NCBI GenBank assembly: GCA_003486025.1
Contig: DNHA01000273.1
Location: 1-6,277, forward strand
Direction: 5' to 3'
DNA from: Micrococcaceae bacterium
GTDB taxonomy: Bacteria; Actinomycetota; Actinomycetes; Actinomycetales; Micrococcaceae
DNA: 6,277 nucleotides
Under the pieces are notes generated by a model, which did not search any database, was not told the DNA's origin, and worked only from the letters and a program-made list of their open reading frames with translations. The position numbers and the translations under genes were made by a program. Shown piece by piece: positions 1 through 5,728 of this stretch (positions within the stretch are counted from its first letter, which is position 1; each line of letters starts with the position of its first letter).

Positions 1-440
1 GCATCGTCATCAAGCTCGAGGTCTGAAACCACGATGGTCGCGTTCTCGTCTTCGCCCGAGGCGGTGCGGCGTAATACGGCACGAATGCGGGCCACTACCT
101 CATCGAGGCTAAATGGCTTGGTGACGTAGTCATCGCCGCCGACGGTCAACCCGGTGACCTTGTCGGTGGTGTCATCGCGAGCGGTCAGGAATAGTACTGG
201 GAAGTGACGCCCTGCGGCGCGTAGCTTGCGGGTGATCGTAAAACCATCCATGTCCGGAAGCATGACGTCCAATACGGCAAGGTCTGGCTCTTCAGCTTCG
301 ACTGCTGCCAGAGCTTCGCGGCCATTGGCGGCGGCGACCACTTCGAAGCCTGCAAAACGCAGGGAAGTGGAAAGGAGTTCGCGGATGTTTGGCTCATCAT
401 CCACGACAAGAAGTTTGGCCTCTGGGGTTTTTGCACTCAT
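1..440 (-). CDS. OmpR/PhoB-family response regulator, N-terminal part (cut by window edge)
   Basis: Two-component response regulator, probably a DNA-binding transcription factor phosphorylated by a partner histidine kinase not in this window. The visible 146 residues hold a complete receiver domain (about 8-125): the acidic pair D14/D15, phosphoacceptor D58 in LDVMLPDMDG, switch residue T86 in FLTARD, and K108 in YVTKPFS. The run GLTVGGDDYVTKPFSLDEVVARIR is typical of the PhoP/TcrX/PrrA branch of the OmpR family in actinobacteria. The chain then enters the linker (TASGEDENATIVVSDLELDDDA). The winged-helix DNA-binding domain that defines the family should lie beyond position 1, so the OmpR assignment rests on the receiver and linker. 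The ATG at 440-438 begins right before the receiver, but no strong Shine-Dalgarno is visible. The small membrane-protein gene lies 58 bases upstream on the same strand, so the two may be co-transcribed. The exact ortholog and regulon cannot be told from this part. Confidence 0.93.
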   Translation of the reverse strand, partial: MSAKTPEAKLLVVDDEPNIRELLSTSLRFAGFEVVAAANGREALAAVEAEEPDLAVLDVMLPDMDGFTITRKLRAAGRHFPVLFLTARDDTTDKVTGLTVGGDDYVTKPFSLDEVVARIRAVLRRTASGEDENATIVVSDLELDDD

Positions 441-498
441 AAAATCCAGTGTGCACGGGAAATCTGGGAGTCGCCTGAGAGCCAACTGAGTGCCGTGA

Positions 499-762
499 TT
501 AGCTGTTGCGGCGTTTAAGGATGTTTGCCACTATGACGACACCGGCCAAGATGAAAGCGATGGGTAGGCCGAAAATGCCGAACGCCATGATCAGCGGCGG
601 GACGGAAATTTCTTGGAAATACAAAACCAAAACCGCCACCAGTGATAGCGCCGAAAGTACTGCAAGTGCAATAGCGGTGCGCGAAATGACGGACAACGTA
701 ATCGAAGAGGAGCTCACGACCCTTAACGATACAGCGGATCTGAAACTCCTCCCATGACTCAA
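499..762 (-). CDS. small two-helix membrane protein, function unknown
   Basis: Unrecognised small integral membrane protein, 87 residues if read from the TTG at 762. Two hydrophobic helices are clear: about residues 29-49 (TAIALAV to VLVLYF) and 57-81 (LIMAFGIFGLPIAF to VVIVANI). A short QEISVPP loop joins them, and the C-terminal tail is basic (KRRNS), which suggests that end faces the cytoplasm. The start is uncertain: the TTG has no Shine-Dalgarno in front, while an in-frame GTG at 717-715 would give a 72-residue protein that keeps both helices. A TAAGAT -10-like element on the minus strand (797-792) would fit the longer form. The gene lies just upstream of the response-regulator gene on the same strand, so a linked expression unit is possible, but nothing in the protein suggests a sensor role. 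Its length, two clean helices and continuous frame support it being real; an antisense frame over the same bases lacks such organisation. Confidence 0.7.
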   Translation of the reverse strand: MSHGRSFRSAVSLRVVSSSSITLSVISRTAIALAVLSALSLVAVLVLYFQEISVPPLIMAFGIFGLPIAFILAGVVIVANILKRRNS

Positions 763-958
763 GGTGAAGTTACGGGCACCAAAGTGTCATAATCTTAGGT
801 ATTGGACTTTATCCGAATCCGTACGTTGAGCACCCGGCGAAAGAAGCAAATGTTAACCCGGCTGAATGCTCCACGGGCTCGGAGACATAAAAAAGCGTGG
901 CGTGAGGTAAATTGCACAGTACGCGCGACAGCACGAGAAGCGAACGAGGTAGAGGATC
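763..958. promoter_or_regulatory. divergent intergenic region between the membrane-protein gene and the cold-shock gene
   Basis: 196 bases with no convincing gene. Reading outward on the minus strand, TAAGAT (797-792) is a plausible -10 for the small membrane-protein gene, with no good -35. On the plus strand several AT-rich hexamers (for example TAATCT at 790-795 and TAAATT at 908-913) could be -10 elements for the cold-shock gene, but none has a clear partner. A weak five-base inverted repeat CCACG/CGTGG spans 871-900. If the cold-shock promoter is the upstream candidate, the transcript would carry a leader of about 150 bases, as is common for cold-shock genes. The likely ribosome-binding site is AGG at 947-949, nine bases before the ATG; a second purine run, AGAGGA (951-956), sits too close to the start. 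Confidence 0.35.
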
Positions 959-1342
959 ATGCCTAGCGGCAAGGTTAAGTGGTACGAAAAGTCCAAGGGC
1001 TTCGGTTTCATTACTACCGAGGACGGCAAAGAAATATATGTGAACGCCACGGCGCTGCCGGAAGGTGTTCATGACCTGCGCCCAGGAATGCGTTTAGAGT
1101 TTGGCGTGGCAGAGGGGCGTCGAGGACCGCAGGCGCTAAGTTTGCGCATCTTGGATGAAGCTCCTTCGGTAGCGCGCGCAAAGCGCAAAAACCCGGAGCA
1201 GCAAGCCGCGATGATTGAGGATCTGATCAAGGTCCTCGATCAAGTATCTAATACCTTGCGCAAGGGGCGATACCCTGAACAAGCGCATGGTAAAAAGGTT
1301 GCTACCGTGCTTCGCGCGGTAGCCGATGATCTGGACGTTTAA
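959..1342 (+). CDS. cspB: cold-shock domain protein with C-terminal extension (CspB type)
   Basis: Single-stranded nucleic-acid-binding cold-shock protein of 127 residues, expected to act in the cytoplasm as an RNA chaperone. Residues 1-67 form the five-strand OB fold: GKVKWY (4-9), the RNP1 motif KGFGFI (13-18), then a diverged RNP2 region EIYVNATAL (25-33) and RRGPQALSLRIL near the domain end. Ordinary bacterial cold-shock proteins have about 67-70 residues. This one adds some 55 residues: a basic linker (ARAKRKNPEQQ) and a predicted helical part (MIEDLIKVLDQVSNTLRKGRYPEQ to AVADDLDV). That extended form is the one I recall as CspB in corynebacteria and mycobacteria. The usual VFVH of RNP2 reads IYVN here, so the RNP2 histidine is replaced by asparagine. 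Its stop codon is three bases before the next ATG, so it forms a tight operon with the DUF3027 gene. Confidence 0.93.
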   Translation: MPSGKVKWYEKSKGFGFITTEDGKEIYVNATALPEGVHDLRPGMRLEFGVAEGRRGPQALSLRILDEAPSVARAKRKNPEQQAAMIEDLIKVLDQVSNTLRKGRYPEQAHGKKVATVLRAVADDLDV

Positions 1343-1345
1343 ATA

Positions 1346-1966
1346 ATGGCCCGTAAACCCAAATTGGACACCATCCTCGCTGACGCGGTTGATGTGGCGC
1401 GAAGTGCGCTCACGGAGATCGCGGTAGACACGGAAATCGGTGAGTACCTCGGAGCTACGCCCGAAGGTGATCGATTAGTCACCCATCGATTTGTCTCCCA
1501 GAAAAAGGGTTACCGAGGTTGGACATGGTTCGCGACACTCGCACGGGTGCCACGGGCCAAAGCTAAGGATCTCACCGTTTGCGAAGCAGGCATTGTTGCC
1601 GGCGAAGACGCTCTTCTCGCCCCGGCATGGTTGCCTTGGGCGGATCGTTTAGCAAAGGAAGAAATCGAAGCAGCCGAGGCCGAGAACGCGATGGATGAAT
1701 CCGGTCAGGCGAGCCCCGAGGGGCAAGCCAGCGCGGCTGATGGCAAGGAACCGGCAGCTGCCGGTCAACCAGCCGAGAGTGATGTCGAGGAATCAGCTGA
1801 CGGTGTCCCGCAGCAGGACACTGCTGGGGCTGCTGAAGCAGGTGCTGTGGAGAGCATCAAAACACCTGCACGACGTCAGGTCCGTCGACGTCGCACAGCA
1901 CAGCGCACTGCGGCTCGTCGTCGTGCTGCGCAGCGCAGTCGTCCGCGTAAAGAAAACTTGGACTGA
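1346..1966 (+). CDS. DUF3027 family protein with arginine-rich C-terminal tail
   Basis: Conserved actinobacterial protein of unknown function, 206 residues, soluble, with no signal or membrane segment. The family core covers about residues 10-103; its landmarks are VTHRFVSQKKGYRGW (45-59), TLARVPRAK (64-72) and the tryptophan-rich end ALLAPAWLPWADRL (89-102). After it comes a low-complexity Ala/Glu/Gly/Gln stretch (about 105-170), probably disordered and acidic. The final segment is strongly basic, with 13 arginines between residues 176 and 201 (for example VRRRRTAQRTAARRRAAQR). The start codon lies three bases after the cold-shock stop and has no evident Shine-Dalgarno, so translation is probably coupled to the upstream gene. 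Pairing with a cold-shock RNA chaperone and the polycation tail suggest a nucleic-acid or ribosome-related role, but that is inference. The family call comes from recognising the core motifs and is fairly secure; the function is not known. Confidence 0.88.
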   Translation: MARKPKLDTILADAVDVARSALTEIAVDTEIGEYLGATPEGDRLVTHRFVSQKKGYRGWTWFATLARVPRAKAKDLTVCEAGIVAGEDALLAPAWLPWADRLAKEEIEAAEAENAMDESGQASPEGQASAADGKEPAAAGQPAESDVEESADGVPQQDTAGAAEAGAVESIKTPARRQVRRRRTAQRTAARRRAAQRSRPRKENLD

Positions 1967-1996
1967 CACAGCACTGAACAAAACTGAGACGTAGCA

Positions 1997-2043
1997 CAAC
2001 GGTCCGCGGTTGCATCCTTGAAGGATTCAACCGCGGACCGTTG
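1997..2043. terminator. bidirectional hairpin terminator between convergent genes
   Basis: A perfect 16-base inverted repeat: the left arm 1997-2012 (CAACGGTCCGCGGTTG) pairs with 2028-2043. Inside the 15-base loop a further four pairs are possible (2014-2017 with 2023-2026), closing a TTGAA pentaloop after one mismatch. It lies between the DUF3027 stop (1966) and the serC stop (2058), where a shared terminator is expected. Neither strand has a T-run after the stem, so it is not a textbook intrinsic terminator; long GC-rich stems without a U-tail are common in high-GC actinobacteria. Confidence 0.8.
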
Positions 2044-2057
2044 CGCTCACTGCGTGC

Positions 2058-3266
<1,209 letters not shown>

Positions 3267-3279
3267 TCAGTTAACATCT

Positions 3280-3292
3280 TCGCAAATTGCGA
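3280..3292. promoter_or_regulatory. 13-base perfect palindrome, possible operator
   Basis: TCGCAA, a central A, then TTGCGA: perfect six-base arms with a single-base centre, midway in the serC/regulator divergent region. The compact odd-length palindrome fits binding by a small dimeric repressor better than an RNA hairpin, because the loop would be one base. The binding protein is unknown. Confidence 0.35.
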
Positions 3293-3405
3293 GGGGATGA
3301 GAGAAAAACAGGACCGTCGGTTACGACATGCAAATTATGCTGTGGTCGCAGGGAACGCTTCCACACCAAGTAGAGTTGCATACTGACGTTCCGTTTTCTC
3401 AAACG

Positions 3406-3412
3406 AACCTAA
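3406..3412. promoter_or_regulatory. possible degenerate DtxR-type operator half-site
   Basis: AACCTAA matches the right half of the 19-base DtxR/IdeR box (TTAGGTTAGCCTAACCTAA). It ends 27 bases before the likely start of a DtxR-family gene. The left half (bases 3394-3405) is poor; by hand count the full 19-base alignment matches at 12 positions. It would suit weak autoregulation but could be chance. Confidence 0.25.
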
Positions 3413-3439
3413 CTGTTGTGACTTCCAGGAGTGGCTAAC

Positions 3440-4138
3440 GTGTCTGACCTTATCGATACAACTGAGATGTACCTGCGCACCATTCTTGAACTTCAAGAAG
3501 AGGAAATCGTGGCCTTGCGTGCGCGAATCGCGGAGCGTCTTGGGCACTCAGGGCCTACCGTGTCGCAAACTGTCGCTCGGATGGAACGCGACGGACTCGT
3601 TGTAGTCTCCACCGATCGTCACTTGGCGTTGACTGAAAAAGGCCACGAACTGGCTACGGGCGTGATGCGTAAGCATCGTCTAGCTGAGCGCCTGCTTTCG
3701 GACATGATTGGCCTTGAATGGGAATACGTACATGACGAGGCTTGTCGCTGGGAGCACGTCATGAGCGAGCGTGTTGAACGCCGGCTTTATGACTTGCTGG
3801 GCAAGCCTACAGTTTCTCCTTACGGCAATCCGATCCCGGGCCTTGAAGTCTTAGGCGGACCGAAAGTAACGGAAATCTCATCTGAGGTTGAGAACCTGGA
3901 TAACGCATTGCTCTCCGGAAACGTCGGACCGCTGGCGATCGACCGCTTGGCTGAGCCGATCCAAACGGACCCAATCCTGCTCGGACAACTGAATGAGGGT
4001 GGAATCCGCCCCGGAGCGATAGTCAATCTAGAGCGCGCCGATGATTACGTTGTGGTTCGCGTGCAAGGTATCGAAGGTGCCCTGGAGCTGCCCGTCGAAG
4101 TCAGTGCACACGTCTTTGTACGCACAAATCAAAGATAA
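3440..4138 (+). CDS. DtxR/IdeR-family metal-dependent transcriptional repressor
   Basis: Iron-activated-type repressor of 232 residues with all three family domains: a winged helix-turn-helix (about 1-73, recognition region SGPTVSQTVARMERDGL), a dimerisation and metal-binding domain (74-140), and an SH3-like C-terminal domain (about 150-228). All metal ligands of diphtheria DtxR can be aligned. The primary site is M10, C102, E105 and H106. The ancillary site is H79, E83 and H98, plus E172 and Q175 in EPIQ, equivalent to DtxR E170 and Q173. Cys102 points to the iron-sensing branch rather than MntR-type manganese sensors. I prefer the GTG at 3440: AGGAG (3427-3431) sits eight bases ahead, and the protein then begins MSDLIDTTEMYLRTI like DtxR. 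An upstream in-frame GTG (3431) overlaps that site. It lies divergent from serC. Whether it is the organism's main DtxR or a second paralog cannot be told here, so no symbol is given. Confidence 0.93.
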   Translation: MSDLIDTTEMYLRTILELQEEEIVALRARIAERLGHSGPTVSQTVARMERDGLVVVSTDRHLALTEKGHELATGVMRKHRLAERLLSDMIGLEWEYVHDEACRWEHVMSERVERRLYDLLGKPTVSPYGNPIPGLEVLGGPKVTEISSEVENLDNALLSGNVGPLAIDRLAEPIQTDPILLGQLNEGGIRPGAIVNLERADDYVVVRVQGIEGALELPVEVSAHVFVRTNQR

Positions 4139-4171
4139 CGAAATTGTAACTTTTCCGATCGAACGGTAAGG

Positions 4172-4199
4172 TTGTTCGAGGGCGTTAGAGGTTTATCTA
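4172..4199 (+). promoter_or_regulatory. probable promoter of the M23 riboswitch-peptidase transcript
   Basis: A -35-like TTGTTC (4172-4177) and a -10-like TATCTA (4194-4199) are separated by 16 bases, predicting a start near 4206, just before the 5' side of the aptamer at 4221. The -10 overlaps an inverted repeat TTAGA-N6-TCTAA (4185-4200). The same 16-base spacing and TATCT core recur before the second riboswitch. Confidence 0.5.
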
Positions 4200-4220
4200 A
4201 TGCCGATTCCGAAAGCGCAA

Positions 4221-4381
4221 ACACCGAGTATTGCCCTGCCTTACGGATGTGACAAGAACTTTTAGGGCAATAGCGGGGAACCCACTCATCTGACGAGCCA
4301 TTCGTCTCGGGGTGAAGTCATGCCAATAAGCAAGACCGGACCAATCACAGGACCGAACCCGACAGCTAACTTCGCAGGTGT
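4221..4381 (+). promoter_or_regulatory. c-di-AMP riboswitch (ydaO/yuaA type) controlling the M23 peptidase
   Basis: RNA aptamer that binds cyclic di-AMP in the leader of the downstream hydrolase gene. P1 pairs ACACC (4221-4225) with GGTGT (4377-4381). A perfect nine-pair stem joins 4229-4237 to 4264-4272, leading into the conserved core GCGGGGAACCCA (4273-4284). A hairpin GACGA/TCGTC (4292-4306) leads to the core GGGGTGAA (4309-4316). A stem with one A-A mismatch near 4337-4354 precedes the signature CCGAACCCGACAGCTAAC (4353-4370), followed by TTCGCAGG. Order and spacing match the B. subtilis ydaO element. No T-run terminator lies between the aptamer and the gene. The Shine-Dalgarno (GAGAGGA, 4388-4394) is six bases past P1, so control of ribosome access is the simplest inference. 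The class is normally an OFF switch when ligand is bound. Confidence 0.92.
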
Positions 4382-4399
4382 GGATGTGAGAGGAATGTT

Positions 4400-5431
4400 T
4401 TGGCAGAAACCAGGACGACGGGTCGACGTCGAGCAGCAGATGTCGAAATCGACGCGATAGCTGAAATCGCAACGGCTGCTATCGAACGACCGGTTGGTCG
4501 CCGCGCATCGCGCGAAGCCACTGTCGAAGCATTAGAAATTATCGCACCAGTGTGTGCCGACTATGTTGGACGCCGATTCGCATCGGGGCAGCGTTACGGT
4601 ATCGCACCAACGTCGAAAATACTTGCGGCTCAGGATGTTGACGGAAACGTCATTGCCCTACCCACGGCCAAGCCAGTCATGGCTTCCGAAGGTGCCGTAG
4701 CCAGCAATGGGGAGCTCGTTCAGAGTCTCCATGGGTCACCTAAAAAAGCTTCCCGACTAGGGTTCACGCACAAGATCGCTGCTGTTGCCGCGGTATCTGG
4801 TTTGGCCCTCGCCGCGGTATCCCCGCAACTCACTGGAACCGAGCCAGACGAGCCAGCCTCCGTAGCCAGTGCCCAGCGCACCGCGACGTCCGCTGTTGTT
4901 GACGTCAAGGCACCTGAAAATGCCGGGCTAGAGGTCCAGCGCGCCGCGCTGAAATCCGATATCAATCCAAACGTTGCCGAAGAAAACAAGCTTTCGGAAA
5001 TTCTTACCGCTTCCGGTGGAAATATCCAGAAGATCGGTTCAACGGGCGGTCTGCTTCAGCGTCCCGTGGACAGCAACCGCATCACTTCGCCCTTCGGGCA
5101 TCGCAAGAATCCAACCGGCGCTGGCTTTATGATCCACAGTGGCACAGATTACGGTGTGCCGAGCGGCACAAAGGTTTACGCGGCGGCCTCGGGCACCGTA
5201 GAGGTTGCCGGATGGGCCGGCCACTCCGGCCAACGCGTCACCGTAGGCCACGGAAACGGGCTGGAAACTGGCTATAGCCACAACTCGAAGATCCTAGTCA
5301 AGGTCGGTGACAAGGTGCAGCGAGGCGATGTTATCGCTCTGGCCGGTAGCACCGGCAACTCGACGGGCCCACATGTGCACTTTGAGGTCATCGTTGATGG
5401 GCAGTTCAAAGACCCCGCAGGCTGGTTATAA
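4400..5431 (+). CDS. M23 family peptidoglycan metallo-endopeptidase, membrane-anchored or secreted
   Basis: Zinc-dependent peptidase of the LytM/M23 family, expected to cut peptide cross-links in peptidoglycan outside the membrane; 343 residues. The catalytic domain occupies about residues 220-343: zinc ligands H246 and D250 in HSGTD, catalytic H294 in GYSHNS, and H325/H327 in GPHVHFEV. The intact set suggests an active enzyme. Before it lie a hydrophobic segment (about 125-141, after KKASR) and a linker holding GLEVQRA (176-182). The 120 residues ahead of the hydrophobic segment are unusual: a basic GRRRA start and two helical stretches, far too long for a classical signal peptide, so this part may stay cytoplasmic with the segment as anchor. 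The TTG start is supported by GAGAGGA five bases ahead and by the N-terminal likeness to the next protein. An ATG at 4395 is out of frame and stops after 21 codons. Expression is probably controlled by the c-di-AMP riboswitch in its leader. Confidence 0.93.
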   Translation: MAETRTTGRRRAADVEIDAIAEIATAAIERPVGRRASREATVEALEIIAPVCADYVGRRFASGQRYGIAPTSKILAAQDVDGNVIALPTAKPVMASEGAVASNGELVQSLHGSPKKASRLGFTHKIAAVAAVSGLALAAVSPQLTGTEPDEPASVASAQRTATSAVVDVKAPENAGLEVQRAALKSDINPNVAEENKLSEILTASGGNIQKIGSTGGLLQRPVDSNRITSPFGHRKNPTGAGFMIHSGTDYGVPSGTKVYAAASGTVEVAGWAGHSGQRVTVGHGNGLETGYSHNSKILVKVGDKVQRGDVIALAGSTGNSTGPHVHFEVIVDGQFKDPAGWL

Positions 5432-5468
5432 CGTTGAACGTCACCTTACCGTGATCAAAACGTGACAT

Positions 5469-5496
5469 TTGAAAGATAGTCCTATAGGCTTATCTG
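5469..5496 (+). promoter_or_regulatory. probable promoter of the second riboswitch-hydrolase transcript
   Basis: A -35-like TTGAAA (5469-5474) and a -10-like TATCTG (5491-5496) are separated by 16 bases, the same layout as before the first riboswitch. The predicted start near 5503 leaves about 28 bases before aptamer P1. Upstream, TCAC-N6-GTGA (5441-5454) forms an inverted repeat just after the peptidase stop. It could be a weak operator or transcript end, but there is no clear terminator between the two hydrolase genes. Confidence 0.42.
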
Positions 5497-5530
5497 CGTG
5501 CCAGGGGGAAGCCCTGAGCAACATTGCGTG

Positions 5531-5713
5531 TGATCCGAGCACTGCCAGCATGCAATGAGCAGTTATACACAACTCGTACGGCAGTGACGGGGGAACCAAC
5601 ATCGGGTCGTTAGTTTTGACTAACAACCCTAGGGGTTAAGTGGACAAGAAGGAAACTTCAAATCCACCGAGGTAACTCCACTTCGAACCCGACAGCTTAC
5701 CTCGTAGGAATCA
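5531..5713 (+). promoter_or_regulatory. second c-di-AMP riboswitch (ydaO/yuaA type, variant) controlling the NlpC/P60 gene
   Basis: Same class as the element at 4221-4381. P1 pairs TGATCC (5531-5536) with GGAATCA (5707-5713) with one bulged A. The next stem is CACTGCC (5540-5546) with GGCAGTG (5580-5586), leading into the core GGGGGAACCA (5589-5598). A strong hairpin, GGGT-C-GTTAGT/ACTAAC-A-ACCC (5604-5629), precedes GGGGTTAAG (5632-5640), where the usual GGGGTGAA has T for G. A seven-pair stem (5638-5644 with 5677-5683) contains an extra hairpin with a GAAA tetraloop (5648-5659). The signature CGAACCCGACAGCTTACCTCGTAGG (5684-5708, in two parts) carries T where CAGCTAAC is usual. The Shine-Dalgarno AAGGAG (5713-5718) touches P1. 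No U-run terminator is seen. The match is clear, but the altered core leaves ligand affinity open. Confidence 0.88.
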
Positions 5714-5728
5714 AGGAGAGGCATTATT

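Noticed and set aside
226..489. Plus-strand open frame opposite the response-regulator gene
   Set aside because: It lies wholly antisense to a clear receiver domain and its Ser/Arg-rich product has no recognisable motif; a shadow frame.
3431..3439. Upstream GTG start for the DtxR-like protein
   Set aside because: This GTG overlaps the AGGAG site; the GTG at 3440 has proper spacing and gives the N-terminus seen in DtxR.
4185..4200. TTAGA-N6-TCTAA as a DtxR box
   Set aside because: The symmetry is wrong: a 16-base repeat cannot be laid over the 19-base DtxR consensus with good matches. It is kept only as an unassigned inverted repeat over a -10 element.
4395..4460. Short frame from ATG 4395 as the true start or a leader peptide
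   Set aside because: The ATG directly abuts the Shine-Dalgarno with no spacer and its frame ends after 21 codons; the TTG at 4400 opens the full M23 frame.
5502..5516. CAGGG/CCCTG hairpin as terminator of the M23 gene
   Set aside because: Only five pairs and no T-run, and it lies just after the predicted start of the next transcript, so it is more likely part of that leader.
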